Below are positions 10,860 through 19,277 of a DNA stretch of 45,299 nucleotides, one piece after another. The translations under genes and the position numbers were made by a program. Below the pieces are notes generated by a model. That model was not told where the DNA came from, searched no databases, and was given only the letters and a program-made list of their open reading frames with translations. The stretch's first letter is position 1; the number at the start of each line of letters is the position of its first letter. This stretch comes from Cryobacterium sp. Y11 (GTDB lineage: Bacteria > Actinomycetota > Actinomycetes > Actinomycetales > Microbacteriaceae): contig NZ_PJJO01000043.1 in the NCBI RefSeq assembly GCF_002929535.1, positions 1 through 45,299 of the forward strand. The letters run 5' to 3'.

Positions 10860-11956
10860 GGAGCTACTCCATTCAGGGTCAGACCGAGCGTTTCGGTCAG
10901 GCCCAGGGCAATGTTGGCGGATTGGATGGCGGCGCCGGCGGTGCCCTTGACAAGATTGTCGACGGCGGTGATCGTGACCACGCGGCCGGCTGCTTCGTCG
11001 ACGGCCAGGCCGATCAGGGCGGTGTTGGCGCCGAGAACGTCGGCGGTGCGCGGAAAATGTCCCTCGGGGAGCAGGTGCACAAATGGTTCGTCGGCGTAGG
11101 CGCTCTGCCAGGCGGCCCGAACGGCGGCGGCGCTAGTTCCGGGCACGAGCCGGGCGGTCGCCGTCGAGAGAATGCCGCGCGACATGGGCACGATCACCGG
11201 GGTGAACGAGATGGTCGCATCGCTCGCCGGAGTGGCGGCTGCGCCGCTGGTGCCGGATCGACAGGTCGCGTCGACCGCGGCCGCGGCGGCCCAGCGCAGC
11301 GACTGTACGATCTCGGGAATGTGGCGGTGGGTGCCGCCAACGGCGTACGGATTGGCCGAACCGAGGATCTCAGCGGCGAGGTTCGGGAGTTTCAGGCTCT
11401 TACCCGCGCCACTCGGGCCGACGGCGAGCACAGCGACCAGGTCTTGCGCTTCGATCACGCCGGCGTGGATTCCAGGAGCCAGGGCGAGGGCAACCGTGCT
11501 GGCATTGCAACCGGGAGCTGCGATGCGGCGAGCGCCGACGATTCGCTCGCGCTGTTTGCCGTTGACGGTGGGGAGCTCGGGAACGCCGTAGGTCCACGCT
11601 CCGAAGTAGTCGCCGCCGTAAAACGCAGCCCAGTCATCTGGGTTCTCCAGGCGGTGGTCGGCGCCGCAGTCCACCACGAGGGTTTCGGCGGGCAGATGCG
11701 CGGTGAGCGCGCCGGATTTTCCGTGCGGCAGGGCCACGAAGACGACATCGTGGCCGCTGAGGTTCTCCGGCGTTGTGTCGACGAGAGTCAAGTCGGCGAG
11801 GGAACGCAGCGATGGTTGCACATCGATCAGGCGCTGCCCGGCGTTGCTGTGTGCGGTGACCGTGCGCACCTCAAATTCGGGATGACCGGCGAGCAGCCGC
11901 AGCAGTTCGCCGCCCGCATACCCGCTCGCGCCTGCCACTGCCACCGAAAACACCAT
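10856..11956 (-). CDS. argC: N-acetyl-gamma-glutamyl-phosphate reductase
   Basis: A 366-residue NADPH-dependent reductase that makes N-acetylglutamate semialdehyde. The N-terminal [14 protein letters not shown] (9-22) is the dinucleotide-binding loop. The catalytic cysteine is C150 in AAPGCNAST. It is the first gene of the operon. ATG at 11956 has no Shine-Dalgarno sequence, but TAGGTT ends 6 bases before it, so leaderless translation is likely. A small Ala/Ser/Thr-rich insertion ([14 protein letters not shown]) lies about two thirds along the chain. Confidence 0.96.
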   Translation of the reverse strand: MVFSVAVAGASGYAGGELLRLLAGHPEFEVRTVTAHSNAGQRLIDVQPSLRSLADLTLVDTTPENLSGHDVVFVALPHGKSGALTAHLPAETLVVDCGADHRLENPDDWAAFYGGDYFGAWTYGVPELPTVNGKQRERIVGARRIAAPGCNASTVALALAPGIHAGVIEAQDLVAVLAVGPSGAGKSLKLPNLAAEILGSANPYAVGGTHRHIPEIVQSLRWAAAAAVDATCRSGTSGAAATPASDATISFTPVIVPMSRGILSTATARLVPGTSAAAVRAAWQSAYADEPFVHLLPEGHFPRTADVLGANTALIGLAVDEAAGRVVTITAVDNLVKGTAGAAIQSANIALGLTETLGLTLNGVAP

Positions 11957-11962
11957 GAGTTA

Positions 11963-11968
11963 AACCTA
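11963..11968 (-). promoter_or_regulatory. Likely -10 hexamer of leaderless argC
   Basis: The minus strand reads TAGGTT, then TAACTC, then the ATG of argC. Spacing and hexamer fit an actinobacterial leaderless promoter for the arginine operon. I could not recognise an ArgR operator with confidence. Confidence 0.5.
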
Positions 11969-12065
11969 GCGCGGCCTCGGCGGCCTCGTTTCCGCGCCGG
12001 CGCGGGGCGTCACGCGCCGGGCATCCGCTGGCCGTCGCGGCGCCCGGCCACGCCCCCGCCGCCTC

Positions 12066-12146
12066 GCGGCACTCGTTTGGGAAGCCCGCACGTGTTCAAA
12101 CCAGTGCCAACTTCCCAAACACGTGCCACGAGCAGCGGATGCCGCG
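12066..12146. repeat. Composite hairpin repeat, copy A
   Basis: GTTTGGGAAG (12075-12084) and CTTCCCAAAC (12111-12120) are perfect inverted arms, extended by GGCAC at the outer ends. The unit ends in GCGGATGCCGC. The copy lies between argC and the AbiEi-like gene; three further copies lie after that gene. Confidence 0.85.
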
Positions 12147-12262
12147 CACACACGTGCCACGACAAGCGGATGCCCCTCCTCCACAGCGTCCGCCGGCGCC
12201 ATTCCTCCACAGATCGCCTCCAGAGCGCCGCTCGAGGTTACTACCTGCAGCACACTGGCCAC

Positions 12263-13267
12263 ATGCGAGAGATCTTTGAGACATGTGAGGCCCGCTACGA
12301 CGGCCTGATCCCGGCCGAGGCCCTGCGCGCCTCGGGCATGAACTCCCACGCCGTGGATTCACTCCTCAAGCGCGGTGAGCTCGCGCGGGTGCGACGTGGT
12401 TGGTACGCCCTCGGCCCACACTGGCAGAAGATCGGTGCCGATGGTCGATACCGCCTCTTCGTTCGGGCGACAGCGGCCCGAGCCGAGCGTGATGTGACCT
12501 ATTCGCACCATTCCGCCGCGGTTCTCCACGGACTGCCGCTGATTGGCCCGTGGCCCCAGGCCGTGCATGCCGTTGATCCCGACACCGCCGGTGGCAGCAG
12601 CTCGAGGCTCCTCACAACTCATCGAGGCCCGGTAGACCCATCCGCCTCGGTCATCGACGGCGTTAGGGTGACGAGCCTGTCGCGCACCCTGATCGATATG
12701 GCTGCGACGACGAGCTTTCTAGTCGGGGTCACCATGGTCGACCACGTTCTGCATCGTGAAGCGGCCCGGATGGCCGCCGCCCGAAGGTCCGGGATCGACG
12801 GTGCACCCTGGATTACCACGGCGACTCTGCTAACCGAGTTGGACTCTGCTCGTCCGCGATATGGACATCGAGCGGCCGAGCGCGCCATCACGTTCGCGAA
12901 TGGCCTGTCAGCTAACCCCGGCGAGTCACTCGGGCGAGTGCGGTTTGAGGAATTGGGCTTCGCAATTCCCGAATTGCAAGTGCGCTTCGACGTAGACGGG
13001 TGCACCTACTACGTGGACTATTTCTGGCGAGGGGTACGCAAGATCGGCGAGTTCGATGGCCACATAAAGTACACCCGGGCAGCAGTGATGGACGGTCGAG
13101 ACATCGTGCAGGTGGTCGTCGATGAAAAGAACCGGGAGAGCCTTCTGCGGCCGCAGGTCAACAGTTTCAACCGCTGGGAATGGAAACTGGCGCTGTCCCC
13201 AATCGCGTTCTGCCGCTTCCTGACGGACACAGGTGTGCCGCGAGCGCCAACGAGACGCCACAGTTGA
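12263..13267 (+). CDS. AbiEi-type HTH protein with a C-terminal nuclease-like domain
   Basis: A 334-residue protein. Residues 1-45 (ARYDGLIPAEALRASGM ... RRGWYAL) match the AbiEi-type antitoxin N-terminal HTH. YSHHSAAVLHGLPL and VTSLSRTLIDMA are the conserved centre of these actinobacterial proteins. The C-terminal part has VDYFWRGVRKIGEFDGHIKY and, further on, VVVDEKNRE. This is a D ... E-x-DG-x-x-KY ... EK-x-R pattern like DUF559/Vsr-type PD-(D/E)XK folds. I chose ATG at 12263 because the domain starts just after it; the upstream open frame is repeat DNA. No AbiEii-like toxin gene is adjacent. Function is unproven: an orphan antitoxin-like regulator or a nuclease are both possible. Confidence 0.75.
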   Translation: MREIFETCEARYDGLIPAEALRASGMNSHAVDSLLKRGELARVRRGWYALGPHWQKIGADGRYRLFVRATAARAERDVTYSHHSAAVLHGLPLIGPWPQAVHAVDPDTAGGSSSRLLTTHRGPVDPSASVIDGVRVTSLSRTLIDMAATTSFLVGVTMVDHVLHREAARMAAARRSGIDGAPWITTATLLTELDSARPRYGHRAAERAITFANGLSANPGESLGRVRFEELGFAIPELQVRFDVDGCTYYVDYFWRGVRKIGEFDGHIKYTRAAVMDGRDIVQVVVDEKNRESLLRPQVNSFNRWEWKLALSPIAFCRFLTDTGVPRAPTRRHS

Positions 13268-13310
13268 CGGAGGCACACTCTGCTCACGCTCGCGGCACTC
13301 TGCTCACACT

Positions 13311-13423
13311 CGCGGCACTCGTTTGGGAAGCCCGCACGTGTTCAAACCAGTGCCGACTTCCCAAACACGTGCCACGACGAGCGGATGCCGCGGGCTGCCC
13401 GCCGGGCCGCGCCGCGGCATCCG
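13311..13423. repeat. Composite hairpin repeat, copy B
   Basis: The first hairpin has arms GTTTGGGAAG (13321-13330) and CTTCCCAAAC (13357-13366). The second has arms CGGATGCCGCGG (13382-13393) and CCGCGGCATCCG (13412-13423). The two-hairpin design is shared with copies C and D. Confidence 0.85.
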
Positions 13424-13477
13424 GCTACCCCGCTCCAGCTCGCGTCACACGATTGAGAAGCCCGCGCGTGATGAGGC

Positions 13478-13594
13478 CTCGCCGCACGCGTTTAGGAAGC
13501 TCGCGCGTGTTCAAACCAGTGCCAAGCTCCCAAACACGTGCCACGACGAGCGGATGCCGCGGGCCGACCCGCCGGGGCGACTCACGACATCCGC
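13478..13594. repeat. Composite hairpin repeat, copy C (degenerate)
   Basis: The left arm is GTTTAGGAAG (13490-13499) and the right arm GCTCCCAAAC (13526-13535), so the first stem carries mismatches. GCGGATG (13551) pairs with CATCCGC (13588-13594). The loop CGTGTTCAAACCAGTGCC is kept. Confidence 0.8.
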
Positions 13595-13625
13595 TGCCCG
13601 AACCAGCGCGCCCCCGGGTCACACT

Positions 13626-13741
13626 CGCGGCACTCGTTTGGGAAGCCCGCACGTGTTCAAACCAGTGCCGACTTCCCAAACACGTGCCACGACGAGCGGA
13701 TGCCGCGGGCCGACCCCGCAGAGTCAGGCCGCGGCATCCGC
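13626..13741. repeat. Composite hairpin repeat, copy D
   Basis: Arms GTTTGGGAAG (13636-13645) and CTTCCCAAAC (13672-13681) form the first stem. GCGGATGCCGCGG (13696-13708) and CCGCGGCATCCGC (13729-13741) form a perfect 13-bp second stem. The second hairpin lies 13 bases beyond the pheT stop and may act as the pheT terminator. Confidence 0.85.
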
Positions 13742-13753
13742 TTCAGGCCGGCG

Positions 13754-16534
13754 CTATTCGCGCAGGGTCGCTCCGAAGCGGGCTGCGGCGAGCGCTACGC
13801 CGGATAGGCGGGCAGCGCTCGCCTCGGCTGCGGTCAACGTGCGCTCCTCGCCGCGAAAACGCAGCGCGAAGGTGAGCGACTTATGCCCGGGGTCGACACC
13901 GGCACCGCGGTAGTCGTCGACCAGCTCGATGCTCTCGAGCAGGTCACCGGCGCCCTCGGCGATGGCCGCTCGCAGGGTGGCAGCTGGCACGGAGGCCGCG
14001 ACAACCAGCGAGAGGTCCTGTGTGGCGGCCGGCATCGTGCGAATCGGCGTGACCGTTCGCGCGCCGTCGGCCAGCGCGAAGACGACCGCGAGGTTGATTT
14101 CGGCGACCGCAACGACGGCGGGCAGGTCGTAGTCGTCGGCGACCGCTGGCAGCAGCTCGCCCGCGAATCCGACCGACACCGTGAAGGCAGACACCGTAGA
14201 CGCAGGCACCATCGAGGCAGACACCACAGAAGCCGGCACCGTGGACGCCGGCACCGTGGAGGCGGACACCGTGGACGCCGGCACCGTGGAGGCAGCATCC
14301 GACGTCGCGGCGCCCGGCACGGTAACGAACAACTCGGCGGTGCGCCCCGGGTGCATCGCCGGGTGCAGGCCCTGGCGAACGTCGATGCGCACGCCGGCGG
14401 CCAGCGCCACCTGCTGCACGGCGGCCAGCGCCGACTGCCAGCCGGCGGCGACCGCTGGCAGGCCCGGCTGATGCCGCACGTCGTTGCCGACGAGAACGAC
14501 GCCGACCAGCAGCGGCTGGGGCACAATGCCCGCATTCAGTGCAGCCTCGGCCTCGACGCTTGGCCGCGCGGCTCCGGTGGGAAGCACGGACGTGCCGTAG
14601 GTTACGCCGGCCTCGGGCCGAAAGACCAGGCCCTGCTCGTAGATGGCGACGTCCACGAGTCCCCGTGAGCGGTTGCGGTGCGCGATGTGCAACAGGCCCG
14701 GCAGCATCGACGTGCGTAGGAACGGTGCCTCTCCGTCGAGCGGGTTCGCGACCTTCATCTGCGGCACCGAAACCGGCACGATGACAGGCACCGAAACCGG
14801 CCCGACGACAGGCCCAGAAACCGGCACAGCGGATGCCGCACCCTCCTCTGCAACGCTCGCGTCAGCATCCGTTTCGCCAGCCAAGACGACACCCGTAACG
14901 GCCACACCAAACAAGTTGTTCGCCCGCTCGGACACGAACGGGTAGGTCAGCACCTCGGTGTGTCCGGTGGAAGCGAGAGTCTGAGCGACCGTGCGGCGCA
15001 GCGTTTGGGTGCGGGTCAGGCCGCGGCCGGGCGGCGCGACGGGCAGCACCGAGGGAATGCGGTCATAGCCGAGGATGCGGGCGACCTCCTCGGCGAGGGT
15101 CCACTTGTCGGTCAGGTCGGGGCGCCAGGTTGGCGGGGTGACCTGCAGGTCGCCATCGGCTTCCTCCAGCGCGGCACCGATGTCGACGAGGGCTTTGCGC
15201 ACCTCGTCGCCGGTGTAGGCCAAGCCAATGAGGCCAGACACGAACCCGGTCGGCAACAGGATCGGTTGGGGCTCCACAGCCTCGTCATACACCGACCCGA
15301 GATCGTCAGCGACTCCCCCAGCAAGATCTACCAGCAACTGCACCACGCGAGCGGCGGCAACAGCGGCAACGCGCGAGTCGACGCCACGTTCGAACCGCTT
15401 GCTCGCCTCGCTCGGCAGCTTGTGACGGCGGGCTGAGCGTGCAATGGATACCGGGTCGAAGTTTGCGGCTTCGACGAGCACGTTGACGGTCGTCGCACTG
15501 ATCTCGGTACTTGCCCCGCCCATCACACCAGCCAGACCGATCGGTCCAGATTCGTCAGTGATCAGCAAATCTTCAACGTGAAGCGTGCGGGTGACGGCGT
15601 CAAGCGTTGTGAACTTCTCACCGTGGGTCGCACGCCGCACGATGATGCCGCCGGTCAGTTTGTCGAGGTCATAGCCGTGCAATGGCTGCCCCAGCTCGAA
15701 CATCACATAGTTGGTCACGTCGACGACGAGGGAGATCGAGCGGATGCCGACCAGCCCCAGACGGGCGATCATCCACGCCGGGGTCGGCCGGGTCGGATCA
15801 ACGCCGCGCACGACGCGGGTCACGAACACGGTCGCTCCAGTACGGTCCCGAATCGGAGCCTGATCGTCAATCGTCACAGGGAATCGGGTGACCGGCGCCA
15901 CGACCGTTAGGGCGAGCGCGGGGTCCCGAAATGGCACACCGGTCGCGTGCGAGTATTCGCGGGCGACGCCGCGAATGGAGAAGGCGTAGCCGCGGTCGGG
16001 GGTGACGTTGATCTCGACGGCGCTGTCGTCGAGGCCGAGCAGGGCGATCGCATCCGTTCCCACCGGGGCGTCGATGCCGAGCGACGACAGCAGCAGAATG
16101 CCGTCGTGCTCGTCGCCGAGGCCGAGTTCACGGGCCGAAGCGATCATGCCGTCTGAGACGTGGCCGTAGGTCTTCCGGGCCGCGATTGGAAAGGGGCCGG
16201 GCAGCGACGCGCCGGGCAGGGTCACGACGACCTTGTCGCCGACGGCGAAGTTGTGCGCGCCACAGACGATGCCGTGGATGGCCGGGCCGCCGTCGGCGGC
16301 GAGTTCGTCGCCTGGTGCAACCCGCACCTGGCACCAGTTGATGGTTTTACCGTTGGTCTGCTCTTCGCTGACGAATTCGAGTACCTCGCCGACCACGATC
16401 GGGCCGGAGACCTCGAAGCGGTGAATATCTTCCTCTTCAAGGCCGACGCTCACGAGCGCGGCGTGCACGTCTTCCGGCGTTGTGCCGGGCGCAAGGTCGA
16501 CGAATTCACCGAGCCAGGACAGTGGTACCCGCAT
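13754..16534 (-). CDS. pheT: Phenylalanine--tRNA ligase beta subunit
   Basis: A 926-residue beta chain of the alpha2-beta2 PheRS; the family usually has about 800-850 residues. It starts MRVPLSWLGEFVDL, followed by the tRNA-binding OB domain (about 40-150), B3/B4 and B5 domains, the catalytic-like core (KVANPLDGEAPFLRTSMLPGLL near 595) and the C-terminal FDX-ACB domain (PAATQDLSLVV to the end). Two low-complexity insertions explain the extra length. One is Val/Pro-rich (about 568-590) and one is built from STVPA/STVSA-type pentapeptides (about 745-784). ATG overlaps the pheS stop by one base (TAATG). Confidence 0.95.
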   Translation of the reverse strand: MRVPLSWLGEFVDLAPGTTPEDVHAALVSVGLEEEDIHRFEVSGPIVVGEVLEFVSEEQTNGKTINWCQVRVAPGDELAADGGPAIHGIVCGAHNFAVGDKVVVTLPGASLPGPFPIAARKTYGHVSDGMIASARELGLGDEHDGILLLSSLGIDAPVGTDAIALLGLDDSAVEINVTPDRGYAFSIRGVAREYSHATGVPFRDPALALTVVAPVTRFPVTIDDQAPIRDRTGATVFVTRVVRGVDPTRPTPAWMIARLGLVGIRSISLVVDVTNYVMFELGQPLHGYDLDKLTGGIIVRRATHGEKFTTLDAVTRTLHVEDLLITDESGPIGLAGVMGGASTEISATTVNVLVEAANFDPVSIARSARRHKLPSEASKRFERGVDSRVAAVAAARVVQLLVDLAGGVADDLGSVYDEAVEPQPILLPTGFVSGLIGLAYTGDEVRKALVDIGAALEEADGDLQVTPPTWRPDLTDKWTLAEEVARILGYDRIPSVLPVAPPGRGLTRTQTLRRTVAQTLASTGHTEVLTYPFVSERANNLFGVAVTGVVLAGETDADASVAEEGAASAVPVSGPVVGPVSVPVIVPVSVPQMKVANPLDGEAPFLRTSMLPGLLHIAHRNRSRGLVDVAIYEQGLVFRPEAGVTYGTSVLPTGAARPSVEAEAALNAGIVPQPLLVGVVLVGNDVRHQPGLPAVAAGWQSALAAVQQVALAAGVRIDVRQGLHPAMHPGRTAELFVTVPGAATSDAASTVPASTVSASTVPASTVPASVVSASMVPASTVSAFTVSVGFAGELLPAVADDYDLPAVVAVAEINLAVVFALADGARTVTPIRTMPAATQDLSLVVAASVPAATLRAAIAEGAGDLLESIELVDDYRGAGVDPGHKSLTFALRFRGEERTLTAAEASAARLSGVALAAARFGATLRE
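14181..14300. repeat. 15-bp minisatellite, 8 units, inside pheT
   Basis: Eight consecutive 15-base units alternate between forms such as GTGGACGCCGGCACC and GTGGAGGCGGACACC, with point differences. The length is a multiple of three. Translated on the minus strand they give repeats of Ser-Thr-Val-Pro-Ala or Ser-Thr-Val-Ser-Ala just before the conserved GFAGELLP segment. Confidence 0.9.
14763..14831. repeat. 24-bp minisatellite, nearly 3 units, inside pheT
   Basis: Units start at 14763, 14787 and 14811 (GGCACCGAAACCGG, GGCACCGAAACCGG and GGCCCAGAAACCGG). They encode a Val/Pro/Gly-rich spacer on the minus strand just before the conserved VANPLDGE motif. In-frame. Confidence 0.85.
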
Positions 16535-17616
16535 TAGACCGTCATCCCATACTGCTGGCTGAACCGAATATCGCCTTCGACCATGTCGTGCATGTCCTTT
16601 ACGTCATTTCGAAACATCACTGCTCGTTCAACGCCCACCCCGAACGCGAATCCGGAGTACACCTCGGGGTCGATGCCAGCGGCGCGCAGCACATTAGCGT
16701 GCACCATGCCGCAGCCGCCCCACTCGATCCAGCGTGCGCCGTCCTTAAAGGTCGGGTGCCAGATGTCAAGCTCGGCGCTCGGCTCGGTGAATGGAAAGTA
16801 GTTCGGGCGCAGGCGCACCTGGGCTTCCGGGCCGAACAGGGCCTTGACGAAGTGATCGAGCGTGCCGCGCAAGTTGGCCATGGTGAGGCCCTTGTCGATG
16901 GCGATGCCCTCAATCTGGTGAAACACCGGCGTGTGGGTCGCGTCGAGTTCGTCGGTGCGAAACACGCGTCCGGGCGCGACCACGTATACCGGTAGCTCGC
17001 GCGCAAGCAACGCGCGCAGCTGCACGGGTGAGGTCTGGGTGCGCAACACGAGGTGGGCATCCGTCGGTTCAACGAAGAAGGTGTCCTGCATGGCGCGGGC
17101 CGGGTGGTCCTCGTCGAAGTTGAGCCCGTCGAAGTTGAACCATTCACTTTCCAGCTCCGGTCCTTCGGCAACTTCCCAGCCCATCGCCACAAAGACGTCG
17201 GCGGCGCGTTCGATGAGCAGCGAAATCGGATGCCGCGCCCCGGCTGCCCACGCGGATGCCGCGGCGGTCACATCCACCGTTTCGGCGAGCAGTCGGGCGG
17301 CAGCTTCCGCCGAGCCGATCTCGTCTTCGCGGGCGGTCAACGCCGCCGTGACGGCGCCGCGGGCCTGGCCGATGAGCTTGCCCGCAGCAGCCTTCTGGTT
17401 GCCGGGCACGCTGCGCATGAGAGCGTTGAGCTTCGACAACGGCGACGACTCCCCCGCGTGCTCGCTGCGCACGAGCTTGAGCGCGGCGGTCGTCTCGGCG
17501 ACGGCGATCGCGGCCAGTGCGGCGTCAACCGCGGCGTTGACGGCGGCTTCGGAGATCAGCGGCTCTGCTGGCTCGACTGACGTGGTGGGCTCTGGGGGAA
17601 CGCTGGGAACAGACAC
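16534..17616 (-). CDS. pheS: Phenylalanine--tRNA ligase alpha subunit
   Basis: A class II synthetase subunit of about 360 residues that holds the phenylalanine-adenylate site. The N-terminal coiled-coil region is Ala-rich. HPISLLIERAADVFVAMGWEVAEGPE opens the catalytic domain; RTDELDATHTPVFHQIEG is motif 2, and GFAFGVGVERAVM near the C-terminus is motif 3. I chose GTG at 17616 (product SVPSVPPEP) because TAAACT lies 8 bases upstream. The in-frame TTG at 17640 is the alternative. It forms an operon with pheT. Confidence 0.95.
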   Translation of the reverse strand: MSVPSVPPEPTTSVEPAEPLISEAAVNAAVDAALAAIAVAETTAALKLVRSEHAGESSPLSKLNALMRSVPGNQKAAAGKLIGQARGAVTAALTAREDEIGSAEAAARLLAETVDVTAAASAWAAGARHPISLLIERAADVFVAMGWEVAEGPELESEWFNFDGLNFDEDHPARAMQDTFFVEPTDAHLVLRTQTSPVQLRALLARELPVYVVAPGRVFRTDELDATHTPVFHQIEGIAIDKGLTMANLRGTLDHFVKALFGPEAQVRLRPNYFPFTEPSAELDIWHPTFKDGARWIEWGGCGMVHANVLRAAGIDPEVYSGFAFGVGVERAVMFRNDVKDMHDMVEGDIRFSQQYGMTV

Positions 17617-17624
17617 AAGGCCCA

Positions 17625-17630
17625 AGTTTA
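17625..17630 (-). promoter_or_regulatory. Likely -10 hexamer of pheS
   Basis: The minus strand has TAAACT followed by 8 bases and the GTG at 17616. This fits a leaderless or near-leaderless transcript and supports the GTG start. Confidence 0.4.
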
Positions 17631-17640
17631 GTGCGTGCAA

Positions 17641-17671
17641 CCGGCCCGCCCGGGCCGGCCGCGCGGGCCGG
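17641..17671. terminator. GC-rich hairpin at the end of the glu operon
   Basis: CCGGCCCG (17641-17648) pairs with CGGGCCGG (17664-17671), with further GC pairing inside. It lies 18 bases beyond the stop of the last transporter gene and just upstream of the pheS promoter. There is no T-tract, so terminator activity is inferred. Confidence 0.45.
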
Positions 17672-17688
17672 AACGGGCTTCCGCTTGC

Positions 17689-18540
17689 CTAAGCGGCTTC
17701 GTTGACGAGTTGCTGCGCCCTGATGTTCTTGGCAGGACCACGCTTGGTGCGCACCTCGATGAACTTTGCAAGGCCCGCCAACAGCAGGCAGAGCGAGATG
17801 TAGATGGCTGCGACGACGATGGTAGACGGAATGATCGGCGACCCGAGTTGCACCTGTGTGCCATAGGACTTAGCCAGATACAGCAGTTCCTGGAAGGTGA
17901 CGATGAAGCCGAGGGCAGTGTCCTTGAGCACGACGACGAGCTGCGACACGATCACCGGAGCCATGGCACGCAAGGCCTGAGGCAGCAGGATCATGCGCAT
18001 GACCTGGGTCTTGGTCATTCCGATCGCGTAGGCGGCCTCGGCCTGGCCCTTCGGCAGCGATTCGATGCCGGCGCGAAACACTTCGGACAGCACGGAACCG
18101 TTGTACAGCGTGAGCCCGGTCACGACGGCGATGAAGGGGGTGACGAAGGTGTAACCGAGCGGCGGAAGGCCGTAGTACATGATCATGATCAGGATCAGCA
18201 GCGGAACAGCGCGGAACAACTCAACGAAGATATAGGTTGGAGCGCTGATCCATTTGTGCTTCGAGACCCGGCCGACCATGAGCAGCAGCCCGAGTGTCAG
18301 GCTGAGCACGGCGGCGAGGCCGAATGCTTTCAACGTGGCGAGAGTTGCTTCGACGATTTTGCCCTGCGCGTATGGAACGGTGAAGATGTTCCATTTTTGT
18401 GCGGTGAACTGGTCCGTCGCAATGAAGCGGTAGAGGATGAAACCAAAGATTGCGAGCACGACGAGCAGTGTGACCGCGCCGATGTAGCGGTGGCGTACGC
18501 GAGCTCGGGGGCCGGGAGCGTCAAACAACACGTTACTCAT
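17689..18540 (-). CDS. gluD: Amino-acid (glutamate-type) ABC transporter permease GluD-like
   Basis: A 283-residue inner-membrane permease. After an N-terminal cytoplasmic arm and one membrane helix come the BPD-transport helices. The EAA-type motif reads PKGQAEAAYAIGMTKTQVMRMILLPQALRAMAPV (about 162-195), the coupling loop for the ATPase. It matches the GluD type of the four-part GluABCD system. The last gene of the operon, it overlaps gluC by 4 bases (ATGA). Glutamate as substrate is inferred from the operon type. Confidence 0.88.
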   Translation of the reverse strand: MSNVLFDAPGPRARVRHRYIGAVTLLVVLAIFGFILYRFIATDQFTAQKWNIFTVPYAQGKIVEATLATLKAFGLAAVLSLTLGLLLMVGRVSKHKWISAPTYIFVELFRAVPLLILIMIMYYGLPPLGYTFVTPFIAVVTGLTLYNGSVLSEVFRAGIESLPKGQAEAAYAIGMTKTQVMRMILLPQALRAMAPVIVSQLVVVLKDTALGFIVTFQELLYLAKSYGTQVQLGSPIIPSTIVVAAIYISLCLLLAGLAKFIEVRTKRGPAKNIRAQQLVNEAA

Positions 18541-19184
18541 CGCAGCACCTTCAAACGGTTTTCCAGCATCCGCTGAACAAAAGACAGAACGGCCACGAGC
18601 AGGATGAAGAACAAGGCCACCCAGAGCAGCACGACTATAGCGGGTTCACCGCGTTCGGACAGGCTCGCGCGAATGTACCCGGCCTCGGCGACGGAGAAAC
18701 CAGCGGCGACCGTGGTGTTCTTGAGCAGCGCGATGAACACGCTCATCATGGGTGGAATGACGGCGCGAAACGCCTGCGGCATCAAAATGTGCGACATGCT
18801 CTGGCCGAAGGTGAGCCCGATCGCACGGGCGGCTTCGGCCTGACCCAGCGGAACCGTGTTGATACCAGCACGGAGCGTCTCGGCGACATAGGTGGCGGTG
18901 TAGAGCCCCAACGCGAAGATCGCCAACGTGGTGTAGCTGACGTTGGGAAGATCAAGTTTGGGGTATCCGAAGGCGAAGAAAAACATGAGCAGGGTCAGCG
19001 GCGTGTTGCGCACGAGGTTGACGTAGCCGGTGCCGACCCAGCGCATGGGACCGACAGGGGAAACGCGCATGGCGCCGACGATGGTTCCAAGAAACAGGGC
19101 GAAGAGGGCGGACCAGAGGAACACCTGCAGCGTCAAAGTGAACCCGTCGACGAAGACGTCGAGGTTATTGAGCAGTGTGTCCAT
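18537..19184 (-). CDS. gluC: Amino-acid (glutamate-type) ABC transporter permease GluC-like
   Basis: A 215-residue permease with about five membrane helices. The EAA-type loop is PLGQAEAARAIGLTFGQSMSHILMPQAFRAVIPP (about 121-154). I chose ATG at 19184 (MDTLLNNLDVF) because AGGAGG (19195-19200) lies 10 bases upstream; the earlier ATG at 19205 has no such site and overlaps it. It pairs with GluD as the membrane heterodimer. A stable hairpin separates it from gluB. Confidence 0.88.
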   Translation of the reverse strand: MDTLLNNLDVFVDGFTLTLQVFLWSALFALFLGTIVGAMRVSPVGPMRWVGTGYVNLVRNTPLTLLMFFFAFGYPKLDLPNVSYTTLAIFALGLYTATYVAETLRAGINTVPLGQAEAARAIGLTFGQSMSHILMPQAFRAVIPPMMSVFIALLKNTTVAAGFSVAEAGYIRASLSERGEPAIVVLLWVALFFILLVAVLSFVQRMLENRLKVLR

Positions 19185-19231
19185 AGGCCAAACCCCTCCT
19201 TTCATTCTTGATGGTGGTGACTGTCAACGCG

Positions 19232-19263
19232 GGTCGGTGGCGGCGAGTGTGTCGCCACCGACC
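19232..19263. promoter_or_regulatory. Intercistronic hairpin between gluB and gluC
   Basis: GGTCGGTGGCG (19232-19242) and CGCCACCGACC (19253-19263) form a perfect 11-bp stem with a 10-base loop, 15 bases beyond the gluB stop. Hairpins after the binding-protein gene commonly stabilise its message or reduce readthrough, so that the binding protein exceeds the permeases. That role is inferred here. Confidence 0.6.
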
Positions 19264-19277
19264 GTCACTCGGGGTGC

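Larger units (their letters stand above)
11957..12262. other. Gene-free divergent region between argC and the AbiEi-like gene
   Basis: It holds the argC promoter, copy A of the composite hairpin repeat and a partial 3' repeat copy (12147-12174). No supported gene is present; the long open frame that crosses it antisense to argC has no family resemblance. Confidence 0.55.
13268..13753. other. Gene-free repeat tract between the AbiEi-like gene and pheT
   Basis: This 486-base stretch consists almost wholly of repeats: a 20-base tandem pair (13282-13301 and 13302-13321, 18 of 20 identical), composite repeat copies B, C and D, and a degenerate left half (about 13442-13471). No gene is supported. 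Confidence 0.75.

Noticed and set aside
10922..12262. Long plus-strand open frame continuous with the AbiEi-like gene and antisense to argC
   Set aside because: It is the GC-rich antisense of argC followed by repeat DNA. No family resemblance appears before residue 448, so the gene was trimmed to ATG 12263.
13282..13741. Possible CRISPR-like array
   Set aside because: Units are about 115 bases, unevenly spaced and palindromic, with no short constant repeat and unique spacers, and no cas genes nearby.
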